Origin: Kribbia dieselivorans NBRC 106261
Lineage (GTDB): Bacteria > Actinomycetota > Actinomycetes > Actinomycetales > Dermatophilaceae
Assembly: GCF_001552435.1 (NCBI RefSeq)
Contig: NZ_BCRE01000004.1
Coordinates: forward strand, 1 to 64,000
Length of the DNA: 64,000 bases
Direction: 5' to 3'
The notes under the pieces are model-generated. The model ran no database searches. It saw only the letters and a list, made by a program, of their open reading frames with translations, and was not told the origin of the DNA. Of this stretch, positions 52,356 to 61,043 are shown in pieces (position 1 is the stretch's first letter; the number at the start of each line of letters is the position of its first letter). The position numbers were made by a program, and so were the translations under genes.

Positions 52356-53602
52356 CCCCGGAGCTGCGTGACCTCATCGCGCCGGGAGCCGGCGTGTGGT
52401 GGAGCCAGACGAGCGCCGAACCGACTCCGTTGGTCCACGCCCTGCTGGATCTCGCACCCGAGCTCGTCGACGTCACCGCCTTCATCGGCATGACGTGGGA
52501 CAAGCGCGTGGCCACGCAGCTCCCGCCGCAGATTCGAGCCCTGTCCTACGGCGCGCTGGGCGACCTGCGTCACCTCAGCGCGGCGGGCCGGTTGGAGGTC
52601 GTGCCCTGTCACTTCTCCAACCTGCCGCGGCTGTTCGCCCAAGGTCGACTCCCGCACGACGTCGGTCTGATCCAGGTCTCACCCCCGGATGCCGACGGCA
52701 ACTGCTCGCTGGGGACCGGTGTCGACTACGTCGCCGACGCGATCGCCCACACCCCGGTGCTCATCGCCGAGGTCAACCACCAGATGCCCGCCACCGTCGG
52801 ATCGGTGCGCCTCCCGCTGAGCCGGTTCGCGGCCACCGTCGAGACCGACCGCCCGCTGCTGCAGGCCCCCGAACGATCTCCCGGAGCCGTGGAGCTCGCG
52901 ATCGCGGGTCACGTCGCCGACCTCGTCGAGGACGGCGACACGATCCAGGTCGGGGTCGGCGTCATCCCGTCGGCCATCCTGGACGCGCTGTCCGGGCACC
53001 GCGATCTGGGCCTCCATTCGGGACTGATCTCCGATCCGGTGCTGCGGCTGGTGCAGGCCGGGGCCCTGACCGGGGCCCGCAAGGAGATCGACCCGGGCAT
53101 GATGGTCACCGGCGCCGCATTGGGCTCGACCGAGCTCTACGCGTGCCTGGGCGACCTGCCGGTGCAGTTCCGGCCCGTCAGCTACACCCACGCGCCGACC
53201 ACCTTGGCCCGACTGCGCTCCCTGGTCTCGATCAACTCGGCCATCGAGGTCGACCTCACCGGCCAGGCCGGCAGCGAGGTGCGAGGCACGACGTATGTCG
53301 GGGCCATCGGCGGCCAGACCGACTTCTCCCGGGCGGCGGCCCAGACCGGCGCGCGCTCGATCATCGTGCTGCCCGCCACGAGCAAGGGGAAGTCCACCAT
53401 CAAGGCGCACCTGGAGTTCGGCGCGATGTCGACCTCCCGCGCCGACATCGACGTGGTGGTCACCGAACACGGCGCCGCCCATCTGACCGGGTGCTCCCTG
53501 CCCGAACGAGCGCGCCGCCTCATCGAGGTAGCCGCCCCCGAACACCGTGAGCAGCTCGAGCGCTCCGCCCAGGTCGACCGCGCCGCGGTCCCGACCCGCT
53601 GA
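52352..53602 (+). CDS. Acetyl-CoA hydrolase/CoA-transferase family protein
   Basis: 416 residues of the Cat1/4-hydroxybutyrate CoA-transferase family. The glutamate that forms the CoA thioester lies in SINSAIEVDLTGQAGSEV, and IGGQTDFSRAA, then VLPATSKGKSTIKAHL and VTEHGAAHLTG, follow. It would move CoA between an acid and acetyl- or another acyl-CoA, or hydrolyse it. The GTG overlaps the thiolase stop. Its place between thiolase and lyase suggests CoA saving near the end of the pathway. Confidence 0.87.
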   Translation: MTPELRDLIAPGAGVWWSQTSAEPTPLVHALLDLAPELVDVTAFIGMTWDKRVATQLPPQIRALSYGALGDLRHLSAAGRLEVVPCHFSNLPRLFAQGRLPHDVGLIQVSPPDADGNCSLGTGVDYVADAIAHTPVLIAEVNHQMPATVGSVRLPLSRFAATVETDRPLLQAPERSPGAVELAIAGHVADLVEDGDTIQVGVGVIPSAILDALSGHRDLGLHSGLISDPVLRLVQAGALTGARKEIDPGMMVTGAALGSTELYACLGDLPVQFRPVSYTHAPTTLARLRSLVSINSAIEVDLTGQAGSEVRGTTYVGAIGGQTDFSRAAAQTGARSIIVLPATSKGKSTIKAHLEFGAMSTSRADIDVVVTEHGAAHLTGCSLPERARRLIEVAAPEHREQLERSAQVDRAAVPTR

Positions 53603-53613
53603 AAGGAATCACC

Positions 53614-54537
53614 GTGACGACGACAGCCCTGCCCAAGAAGGTCCAGATCCGTGAAGTCGGCCCCCGCGACGGCTTCCAGAACGAGCCCGAGAGCATCCCG
53701 ACCCCGGACAAGGTGCGGCTCATCAACGCGTTGGGGGCCGCCGGCTTCAAGCGCATCGAGGTCGCCAGCTTCGTGCGCCCCGACGTCATTCCGCAGCTCG
53801 CCGACGGGGTCGAGGTGCTGCAGCAGATCGACGTTCCCAAGGACGTGCGCCTCATGGTGCTCGTGCCGAACAGCAAGGGCCTGGACAACGCGCTGCGGTA
53901 CCGCGACCTGTTCCACGACGTCGTCATCTTCGTCTCCGGCTCTGAGACCCACAACCGCAAGAACGTCAACCGCACGATCGCCGAGACGATGGCCGACAAC
54001 GAGGTCATGGCCCAACGCATCGTCGCCGAGGGGCTCAAGTGCGCGGCGGTCATCGCGACCTCGTTCGGCTGCCCGTTCGAGGGGCACGTCGACATGCAGC
54101 ACGTCCTCGACCTGGCCGAACGGTTCGCCGCCGCCGGGGCCACCGAGATCGGGTTCGGCGACACCACCGGCATGTGCAACCCGGCCTACTCGCGGGCCTT
54201 CTTCACCCGAGCCCTCGAACGACTCTCCGGTGTGGAGGTGACCGCCCACTTCCACAACACCCGTGGGCAGGGGCTGGCCAACGCCTACGCCGCCCTCGAG
54301 GCCGGGTGCACGAGTTTCGAATCGAGCTTCGGTGAGCTCGGCGGCTGTCCGGTGCCGGCCGGTTCGACCGGCAACATCGCCACCGAGGACCTCGTGAGCA
54401 TGTTCCACGAGATGGGCGTGGACACCGGGCTCGACCTGGGCAACGTCATCGACGCCGCGCGCCAGGCGCAGTCGGTGCTGGGCCGGAAGCTGACCAGCCA
54501 CTCCATCGTTGCCGGCCCCGTCACCTGGCACAACTGA
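53614..54537 (+). CDS. Hydroxymethylglutaryl-CoA lyase-like enzyme
   Basis: 307 residues, TIM-barrel DRE family. REVGPRDGFQNE holds the metal-binding Asp and catalytic Arg, FVSGSETHNRKN and ATSFGCPFEGHV are the barrel strands, TAHFHNTRGQGLAN carries metal-binding His, and ELGGCPVPAGSTGNIATEDLV holds the catalytic Cys. It cleaves HMG-CoA, or a substituted 3-hydroxy-3-methylacyl-CoA, to acetoacetate and acetyl-CoA-type products. No leucine-pathway carboxylase lies in the window, so a catabolic substrate from the island is likely. Confidence 0.87.
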   Translation: MTTTALPKKVQIREVGPRDGFQNEPESIPTPDKVRLINALGAAGFKRIEVASFVRPDVIPQLADGVEVLQQIDVPKDVRLMVLVPNSKGLDNALRYRDLFHDVVIFVSGSETHNRKNVNRTIAETMADNEVMAQRIVAEGLKCAAVIATSFGCPFEGHVDMQHVLDLAERFAAAGATEIGFGDTTGMCNPAYSRAFFTRALERLSGVEVTAHFHNTRGQGLANAYAALEAGCTSFESSFGELGGCPVPAGSTGNIATEDLVSMFHEMGVDTGLDLGNVIDAARQAQSVLGRKLTSHSIVAGPVTWHN

Positions 54538-54568
54538 CCTTCACCACACACTCACACGGGAGAGAAAC

Positions 54569-55330
54569 ATGACTGCACGCGTCGCCATCGTCACCGGTGG
54601 TGCCCAGGGCATCGGCCGGGGCATCGTCGAGTCACTCGTCGCACAGGGCCACACCGTGGCCATCGCCGACCTCAACGGCGAGACCGCCACCAGCACGGCC
54701 AAGGAGGTCGCCGCAGCCTCGGGCGGCAACGTCATCGCGGTGCGCATGGACGTCACCGACACCGACTCGGTGCGCTCGGCCGTCGCCGAGGTCGAGCAGC
54801 AGCTCGGCCCGGTCGAGGTCCTCGTCAACAACGCCGGCTGGGACGACTTCATGCCCTTCGTCAAGACGAACGAGGAGTTCTGGGACAAGATCCTCGACAT
54901 CAACTTCAAGGGCGCCCTGCGGGTCATCCAGGCGGTCGTGCCCGGCATGATGGAGCGCGGTTTCGGCCGGGTCGTCAACATCGGCTCCGACGCCGGTCGG
55001 GTCGGATCGTCGTTGGAGGCCGTGTACTCCGGCTCCAAGGGCGGCATCATCGCCTTCACGAAGACGCTGGCCCGCGAGGTGGCCACGAAGGGCGTCACCG
55101 CGAACACGGTCTGCCCGGGCCCGACCGACACCCCGGCGCTGCGCAACTTCACCCAGGCCTCCGGCCAGGACGCCGACAAGGTCATCGCCGGCATGACCCG
55201 CGCTGTGCCGATGAAGCGACTGGGCACGCCGAGTGACATCGGCCCCGCCGTGGCGTTCTTCGCCTCCGACGGCGCCGGTTTCGTCACCGGCCAGACGCTG
55301 TCCGTCAGCGGCGGCCTGACGATGGCCTGA
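54569..55330 (+). CDS. SDR, 2-hydroxycyclohexanecarboxyl-CoA dehydrogenase (BadH)-like
   Basis: 253 residues, classical SDR. TGGAQGIGRGI binds the nucleotide. The block LVNNAGWDDFMPFVKTNEEF, then VNIGSDAGRVGSSLEAVYSG and KTLAREVA, then CPGPTDTPAL closely follows the pattern I recall for BadH of Rhodopseudomonas, which oxidises the ring hydroxyl before ring opening. Other SDRs also share part of it, so the function is likely but unproved. The Ser-Tyr-Lys set is present (SDAG, YSGSK). A 31-bp gap and GGGAGAG precede the ATG. It is the sixth gene of the operon. Confidence 0.78.
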   Translation: MTARVAIVTGGAQGIGRGIVESLVAQGHTVAIADLNGETATSTAKEVAAASGGNVIAVRMDVTDTDSVRSAVAEVEQQLGPVEVLVNNAGWDDFMPFVKTNEEFWDKILDINFKGALRVIQAVVPGMMERGFGRVVNIGSDAGRVGSSLEAVYSGSKGGIIAFTKTLAREVATKGVTANTVCPGPTDTPALRNFTQASGQDADKVIAGMTRAVPMKRLGTPSDIGPAVAFFASDGAGFVTGQTLSVSGGLTMA

Positions 55331-55360
55331 GTGGCCCAGTCCGAAGCAAAGGATTCGACC

Positions 55361-56143
55361 ATGACAGAACACAACTCCGCCGTCGGTTGGGCCGTTCCCG
55401 AGCCGGGCATCATGCTCGTCACGCTCCAGCGCCCACCGGCCAACGCCCTGGGCCCGGTCATCATCGAGGGCGTCGAGGCCGCGCTGGCCGAGGCCGACCG
55501 CCGCGGTGACATCAAGATCGTCGTCATCGCCTCGGACCTGCCCGGGGTCTTCGCCGCCGGTGCCGACATCAAGCACATGTCCAACATCGATGCCGCCTCC
55601 TTCACCGCCTACGGTGACGGTCTGCGGGCGACGTTGGACCGCCTGACCGGCACCGACTACATCACGGTGGCGGCCATCGAGGGACTTGCCCTCGGTGGTG
55701 GCCTGGAGTTGGCCATCGCCTGTCACCTGCGGGTGGCGGGCCGAGACGCCAAGCTCGGTCTGCCGGAGGTCAAGCTCGGCCTGATCCCGGGCGCCGGTGG
55801 CACGCAGCGGCTGCCGCGGCTGGTCGGTCGCGGACGCGCCCTGGACATCATGCTGACGGCGCGGCAGGTGCCGGCCGACGAGGCCCACGTCATGGGTCTG
55901 GTCGACCGGCTCGTCGAGCCCGGCACGGCCGTCGAGGAGGCGCTGACCCTGGCGCGCGGACTGTGCGGCATGTCGCAGCCGGCGCTCAAGGCCATCGTCC
56001 GCACGGTCGACGCGTCCTTCGACACCGCCATCGACGAGGGCTTCCGCTACGAGATCGAGCAGGAGCAGGAGTTGTTCGAGCACGGTGAGGCGCAGGAGGG
56101 GCTGTCCGCCTTCCTCGGCAAGCGCGCCCCCGAGTTCGCCTGA
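55361..56143 (+). CDS. Enoyl-CoA hydratase
   Basis: 260 residues, with both hydratase Glu positions present: AAGADIKHM, LALGGGLELAIACHLRVAG and LGLPEVKLGLIPGAGGTQ. This is the full crotonase pattern, so true hydration of a 2-enoyl-CoA is likely. BadK-type cyclohexenoyl-CoA hydratases have the same pattern. AAAGGA precedes ATG 55361; a GTG at 55331 lacks such a site. It is the last gene of the operon. Confidence 0.88.
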   Translation: MTEHNSAVGWAVPEPGIMLVTLQRPPANALGPVIIEGVEAALAEADRRGDIKIVVIASDLPGVFAAGADIKHMSNIDAASFTAYGDGLRATLDRLTGTDYITVAAIEGLALGGGLELAIACHLRVAGRDAKLGLPEVKLGLIPGAGGTQRLPRLVGRGRALDIMLTARQVPADEAHVMGLVDRLVEPGTAVEEALTLARGLCGMSQPALKAIVRTVDASFDTAIDEGFRYEIEQEQELFEHGEAQEGLSAFLGKRAPEFA

Positions 56144-56158
56144 GCGCAGTTCCCTCGG

Positions 56159-56217
56159 CCCCACCCGGCGCGGGTCGGCCACCACGCGTGGTCCTCGCCG
56201 ACCCGAATCGGGTGGGG
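56159..56217 (+). terminator. Long three-level hairpin at operon end
   Basis: CCCCACCCG (56159-56167) pairs with CGGGTGGGG (56209-56217). Inside, GGGTCGGC pairs with GCCGACCC, and at the tip ACCACGCGTGGT is a perfect palindrome. It lies 16 bp after the hydratase stop and before the transporter promoter. Confidence 0.7.
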
Positions 56218-56312
56218 TCAGGTATCGCCCTCGTTCGACGCTCCGGCGTGCGTGGGCGACTCACCCCAGTGGGGGAGGTGGATGACCCCATCGGGGGATG
56301 CTCTCCCATTGT

Positions 56313-56323
56313 TGGTCAGACCA
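56313..56323. promoter_or_regulatory. FadR-like operator copy 10, perfect, before the importer operon
   Basis: TGGTCAGACCA is the perfect core, extended to TTGGTCAGACCAA. It lies 71 bp upstream of the solute-binding protein start, so uptake and breakdown would share one regulator. Confidence 0.75.
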
Positions 56324-56394
56324 AAATAAAGGCATGCCACACCGGTGGCATCGAATCACTGTGAGCCCCGAGCTCCATGACCCCGAGGTGTCCG

Positions 56395-57627
56395 ATGAAG
56401 TGCACTCGTTCGACGTTCATCATCTCTGCCCTGGCCGTGTCCGGCCTGCTGGCCGCGTGCGGTAGCCCGCAGAGCGCCGGTGACGGAAACTCCGCCGATG
56501 GGGAGGCCGTCAAGGTTGCGGTCATCCCGCCCTCGAGCGGTGCCCTGGCCCAGTTCGGCCAGGACGCCTACGCGGCGTGGCAGTTCGCCGCCGACGAGGT
56601 CAACGCGGCCGGCGGGATCGACGGCCGCAAGGTCGAGATCATCAAGATGGACACCGACGCGACCCCGGCGACGACGCTGCGGGCGGCCCGCGAGGCCGTG
56701 AACCAGAAGGACGCCAAGTTCATCGGCGGCGTGATGACCTCCACCGAGCACGGCGCCCTCAACGCCCAGCTCGAGGGCCTCGGCGCGCTGTCGTTCAACG
56801 GCCTGGGCAAGGACGACGCCCTGACCGGCAAGGACTGCAACGCCAACGCCTTCCGCGTCGTGCAGTCCACGACCATGGACATGAACGCCGTCGCCGAGGG
56901 CCTGAGCAAGCTGCCCGCGGCCACGTGGGACATCCAGGCCGTCGACTACTCGACCGGTCACACCTCCGCCAAGGTGTTCAAGGCCGCCGCCGACAAGGGC
57001 GGCAAGAAGATGGGCATCGAGCAGTTCGCGCCGCTGAACACGACGGACTTCGGGTCGTACATCTCGAAGCTCAAGGGTAGCGATGCCGACGGCCTCTTCG
57101 CCGTGGAGTACGGCGCCGACGGTGTCGCCTTCGTCAACCAGATGGCCCAGTTCAACCTCTCCAAGAAGTACGACACCGTGCTCGGCTTCAACATGGTCTC
57201 GGAGCCGTTGTTCAAGGCCCTCGGCGACAAGATCGTCGGCTTCAACAACAACCTCGGGTACGACGTCAACTCCGACGAGCCGAAGAACCAGGAGTTCGTC
57301 AAGGCCTGGGCAGAGAAGCACGACGGGGCGCGCCCGTACTACGTGGTGGCCGACAACTACCTCTCCGCCCAGACCCTCTTCGAGGGCGTGCGCAAGGCCG
57401 GCAGCGCCGACCCCGAGAAGGTCAAGGAGGCGCTCAACGACCTGACGTTCAACAGCATCGCGGGCGAGGTCACCATGCGCGGAGCCGACCACCAGTTGAT
57501 TCGCCCGTCCTACCTCGGCCAGGTCGTCAAGGACGACAAGGGCACGGCCGGTCTGGGCTGGAAGATCCTGCACAAGGCCGACGGCGCGACCATCGCGGGC
57601 GACCCCAGCCCCGACTGCACACTCTGA
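56395..57627 (+). CDS. livK: LIV-type ABC transporter, solute-binding lipoprotein
   Basis: 410 residues. The signal peptide ends in a lipobox (SGLLAAC, then G), so it is a membrane-anchored lipoprotein. The mature part is a periplasmic-binding type I protein: VAVIPPSSGALAQFGQDAYAA, AADEVNAAGGIDGRKVEIIK, TPATTLRAAREAV and ALNDLTFNSIAGEVTMR. The family carries branched amino acids but also aromatic and alicyclic acids. The gene symbol is by family only; the ligand is probably the island's substrate. ATG 56395 follows GAGGTG and gives the best signal peptide. Confidence 0.88.
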   Translation: MKCTRSTFIISALAVSGLLAACGSPQSAGDGNSADGEAVKVAVIPPSSGALAQFGQDAYAAWQFAADEVNAAGGIDGRKVEIIKMDTDATPATTLRAAREAVNQKDAKFIGGVMTSTEHGALNAQLEGLGALSFNGLGKDDALTGKDCNANAFRVVQSTTMDMNAVAEGLSKLPAATWDIQAVDYSTGHTSAKVFKAAADKGGKKMGIEQFAPLNTTDFGSYISKLKGSDADGLFAVEYGADGVAFVNQMAQFNLSKKYDTVLGFNMVSEPLFKALGDKIVGFNNNLGYDVNSDEPKNQEFVKAWAEKHDGARPYYVVADNYLSAQTLFEGVRKAGSADPEKVKEALNDLTFNSIAGEVTMRGADHQLIRPSYLGQVVKDDKGTAGLGWKILHKADGATIAGDPSPDCTL

Positions 57628-57696
57628 TCGAGTGCGTCCCCACTCGATTGACGTCGGGCGGGCCTGGACCGGGCCCGCCCGGGAGAGGAGAACGAC

Positions 57697-58548
57697 GTGG
57701 ACCTCACCCAGCTGCTGAACGGCATTGCGCTCGGCTCACTGCTGATGATCCTCAGCTCCGGCCTGGCCATGATCTACGGCCTGCGCGGAGTGACGAACTT
57801 CGCCCACGGCGCGCTCTACATGGCCGGCGCGTACATCGCCTACTCGGTCGCCCAGCAGGTCTCGTTCTGGGCCGCGCTCATCGCCGCGCCGCTCGTGCTC
57901 GCGGCGCTCGGAGCGGTGCTCGAGCTCGTGTTCTTCCGACGTCTGCAACACCGCAACCACATCGAGGTGGGACTGGTGACGTTCGGTCTGGCGATGATCA
58001 TCGAGCGGGTCATCGTCATCATCTGGGGCGAGCGCACCCTGTCGGTCGACGCGCCACCCGGGCTGACCGGCACCACGTCGGTCCTCGGCAGCGACTACCC
58101 CTCCTACCGACTGCTCGTCATCGGGATCGCCCTCGCGCTGGCCGTCGGTCTCGTGTACTGGCTGCGCAAGAGCCGGGTCGGCCTGCACATCCGCGCCGCG
58201 AGCCACGACGTCGAGACCTCGGCGATCCTGGGCATCAACGTCGACCGGGTCAGTCTGCTCGTCGTCTGTATCGGCGCCGCGTTGGCGGGCTTGGCGGGAA
58301 CCCTCGCCGCCCCGTATGTCTCGGTGCACCCGGCGATGGGCGTCGCGATCCTCATCCAGGTGCTGATCGTCGTGGTCATCGGCGGCGCCGGCAGCATCGG
58401 CGGCGCCATGCTGGCCGGGATGGCACTGGGCATCCTCCAGACCGTGGGTGCCATCTGGGCGCCGAGCCTGTCGGTGCTGATTCCGTACGCGGCCCTGGTC
58501 GTGGTGCTGTTGTGGCGGCCCCAGGGCCTGGCCGGAAAGCGAGCCTGA
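57697..58548 (+). CDS. livH: LIV-type ABC transporter permease 1
   Basis: 283 residues, all hydrophobic with about eight transmembrane segments: GIALGSLLMILSSGLAMIYG is the first, with the family block GVTNFAHGALYMAGAYIAY, and GAGSIGGAMLAGMALGILQTVG near the C-terminus is the ATPase-contacting part. Start GTG after GGGAGAGGAG. It is followed by the second permease after one base. Confidence 0.9.
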   Translation: MDLTQLLNGIALGSLLMILSSGLAMIYGLRGVTNFAHGALYMAGAYIAYSVAQQVSFWAALIAAPLVLAALGAVLELVFFRRLQHRNHIEVGLVTFGLAMIIERVIVIIWGERTLSVDAPPGLTGTTSVLGSDYPSYRLLVIGIALALAVGLVYWLRKSRVGLHIRAASHDVETSAILGINVDRVSLLVVCIGAALAGLAGTLAAPYVSVHPAMGVAILIQVLIVVVIGGAGSIGGAMLAGMALGILQTVGAIWAPSLSVLIPYAALVVVLLWRPQGLAGKRA

Positions 58549-58549
58549 C

Positions 58550-59656
58550 ATGACGGACAACCTCACCGGCGCGCCCGAGCTGACCATCACCCCCGGCGGC
58601 AGCGACTCGCAGACTCGATTGGGCACCATCGCGCGCCACCGACACTGGCTCGTGGGCGGCGGCATCATCGCGGTGATCACCCTGCTCGGGCTGGCGGTGC
58701 CCTATCTCGTCTCCTCGAAGTTCAACATGGGACTCGTCCTCGACGGTGTCATCCTCGCCTTCCTCGCGCTGTCCATCGGATTCCTGGCGCGCCATCTCGG
58801 CTTGATCAGCCTGGGTCACACGGCGTTCTTCGGCGGTGCCGCCTATACGGTGGGCATCGGGATCGGCCGATGGTCGATGACGCCCACGGTCGCCTTCGTT
58901 GTCGCGGTCGTCGTCGGCACGCTGTTGGCGCTCATCATGGGTGTGCTGGTCGTGCGCTCGACCGGGATGACGTTCCTCATGCTGACGTTGGCCCTGGGGC
59001 AGGCGCTCTATCAGTTCTCCACCCAGCGCATCGCCATCCCGTGGACCGGCGCCCACGACGGGCTGCAGATCGACCTGTCGGGCGGGACCTTCCTGGGTCT
59101 GACGCAGAAGTCGATGATGAACGCGGCGTTGTTCTGGCCGGTGGCCTGGGTGCTCCTCATGGTCTGCGCCCTGTGGCTGTGGATCACCGGGCGGTCCCGC
59201 TTCGGCACGGTGCTCGAGGGAATCCGCGAGAACGAGGAGCGGATGCGCTTCTCCGGCTTCAACACCGACCTCCCGCGCCTGATCGCGTTCGTCGTCTCCG
59301 GCTGTGTGGCGTCGATCGGTGGTGCCCTCTTCGCCCTCAACGCGGCCTACGTCTCTCCGGAGTTGCTCAGCTTCACCAAGGCCGGGGACGCGTTGACCGC
59401 CGCGATCGTCGGTGGCCTCGGCGTCCTGGCCGGGCCGATCTTCGGGGCGATCGTCTACGTGTTGGCCCAGTCGCGGTTCAACACCTCCGGCAACCTGCAC
59501 CTGTACACCGGCATCGCCCTGGTGCTCGTGCTGATGTTCCTGCCCGGAGGCATCCTCGGGAGCCTGGAGAAGTGGGTGCGAGGCCGGCTGTCCCGGCGGC
59601 GCCAGGCCACCCCACCGAGCACGTCCGAACCGAGCAGTCCGGAGGACCAGTCATGA
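58550..59656 (+). CDS. livM: LIV-type ABC transporter permease 2
   Basis: 368 residues, with a polar N-terminal tail of about 35 residues and then eight or so transmembrane segments. HLGLISLGHTAFFGGAAYTVGI is the LivM signature, and GTVLEGIRENEERMRFSGF is the ATPase-contact loop. The C-terminus is Arg- and Ser-rich. The start overlaps or abuts the first permease stop, and the stop overlaps the next start (ATGA). Confidence 0.89.
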   Translation: MTDNLTGAPELTITPGGSDSQTRLGTIARHRHWLVGGGIIAVITLLGLAVPYLVSSKFNMGLVLDGVILAFLALSIGFLARHLGLISLGHTAFFGGAAYTVGIGIGRWSMTPTVAFVVAVVVGTLLALIMGVLVVRSTGMTFLMLTLALGQALYQFSTQRIAIPWTGAHDGLQIDLSGGTFLGLTQKSMMNAALFWPVAWVLLMVCALWLWITGRSRFGTVLEGIRENEERMRFSGFNTDLPRLIAFVVSGCVASIGGALFALNAAYVSPELLSFTKAGDALTAAIVGGLGVLAGPIFGAIVYVLAQSRFNTSGNLHLYTGIALVLVLMFLPGGILGSLEKWVRGRLSRRRQATPPSTSEPSSPEDQS

Positions 59657-60354
59657 CGATCTTCGAGGGACGTGGCCTCAGCGTGCGGTACGGCGCGGTC
59701 AAGGCCCTGACCAACGTGGACATCGCCCTTGAACCCGGTCTCGTCCATGGAGTCATCGGCCCCAACGGTGCCGGGAAGTCGACCTTCATCGACGGACTCT
59801 CCGGTCGGGCGCGAGTCAGCAGCGGCGTCGTGACCTTCAACGGTGAGGACATCACGGCGCGGTCGCCGCGCTGGCGGCGCCGCCACGGGATCGCGCGGTC
59901 GTTCCAACGGACGAGCGTCTTCAACTCGATGACGGTGCGTCACCAACTGGAGATGGTCGCCGAACGCAACGGTGAGAGCGACCTGGCCAGCTTGGTCGAC
60001 ACCCTCGGTCTGGCCCCGGTCATGGACCGGGTGTGCAGCGAGATCGCCTACGGCACCCAGCGGTCGGTGGACCTCGCCCTGGCGCTGATCGGGGACCCCA
60101 AGGTCGTGCTCCTCGACGAGCCCTGTGCCGGATTGGTGCAGGACGAGTCGGTGCGGATGCTGCAGCACGTGCGGGACATCTGCCGCGAACGCGAGGTCGC
60201 CGCCCTGCTCGTCGAACACGACGTCGAAGGGGTCTTCCGCACCTGCGACCGCATCACCGTCCTCAATCTGGGCGAGGTGCTCGCCTCGGGCGAACCGGCC
60301 GAGGTCCGCAGCAACCCTGCCGTCGTGCAGGCCTACCTGGGGAGTGCGGCATGA
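59653..60354 (+). CDS. livG: LIV-type ABC transporter ATPase 1
   Basis: A 233-residue ATPase. The Walker A motif is GPNGAGKSTF at residues 37-46, EIAYGTQRSVDLALAL is the signature region (LivG proteins use YGxQ in place of LSGGQ), VVLLDEPCAG is Walker B and VEHDVEGV the switch His. It energises import together with the second ATPase. ATGA overlaps on both sides. Confidence 0.9.
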   Translation: MTIFEGRGLSVRYGAVKALTNVDIALEPGLVHGVIGPNGAGKSTFIDGLSGRARVSSGVVTFNGEDITARSPRWRRRHGIARSFQRTSVFNSMTVRHQLEMVAERNGESDLASLVDTLGLAPVMDRVCSEIAYGTQRSVDLALALIGDPKVVLLDEPCAGLVQDESVRMLQHVRDICREREVAALLVEHDVEGVFRTCDRITVLNLGEVLASGEPAEVRSNPAVVQAYLGSAA

Positions 60355-61043
60355 CGCCCGTCCTGGAGTTCCGCAACGTCGGCGCCTCGTACGCCGGAGC
60401 CATCGTGCTCCAAGGGGTGTCGTTCGCGATCGACGAGGGCGAGACGGTCGGACTGGTCGGCCGCAACGGCGCCGGCAAGACGACCGCGCTGATGTCGGTC
60501 TACGGCGTGCCGCACGTCACCGGAGAGATCCTCATCGACGGCTCGCCCATCGGTCGCTCCCGGCATGAGCCGGCCAGTCGGGGGGTGAGCGTCGTCCCGC
60601 AGGGCAAGCGCATCTTCCCGAACCTGACCGTCGAGGAGAACATCCACCTGGGACGGGCCTCGGGGCGCTCGGGCTACTGGACCGTCGAGCGGGTGTTCGC
60701 GCTCTTCCCGAACCTCGAGCGCGGTCGCAGCCGGCACGGCACGGCCCTCAGTGGCGGTGAACAGCAGATGCTCGCCATCGCCAGGGCCCTGATGTCCTCA
60801 CCGAAACTGCTCATGCTCGACGAGCCCACCGAGGGACTGGCGCCGGTCATCATCGACCAGTTGACCGAGGCGTTCCGCGCGATCCGGGAGTCCGGCACCG
60901 CACTGCTGCTCGTCGAACAGCACATCGGGATGATCCAGCAGATCGCCGATCGCTACCTCGCTTTGCGCAAGGGTGAACTGGTCGGTGACGGCCCGGTCGA
61001 GGACCTGGGCAAGCGCGAGGTCCAGGAGTTGATTGCGCTGTGA
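60351..61043 (+). CDS. livF: LIV-type ABC transporter ATPase 2
   Basis: A 230-residue ATPase. GRNGAGKTTALMSVYG is Walker A, VPQGKRIFPNLTVEENI the Q-loop region, LSGGEQQMLAIARALM the ABC signature, LLMLDEPTEGLAP Walker B and LVEQHI the switch His. This is the LivF-type partner. The stop overlaps the GTG start of the racemase-like gene, so that enzyme is translated with the transporter. Confidence 0.9.
   Translation: MTPVLEFRNVGASYAGAIVLQGVSFAIDEGETVGLVGRNGAGKTTALMSVYGVPHVTGEILIDGSPIGRSRHEPASRGVSVVPQGKRIFPNLTVEENIHLGRASGRSGYWTVERVFALFPNLERGRSRHGTALSGGEQQMLAIARALMSSPKLLMLDEPTEGLAPVIIDQLTEAFRAIRESGTALLLVEQHIGMIQQIADRYLALRKGELVGDGPVEDLGKREVQELIAL

Noticed and set aside
59653-60354. Defective ABC signature (YGTQ instead of LSGGQ)
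   Set aside because: LivG-type ATPases normally carry YGxQ there, so it is not a defect.
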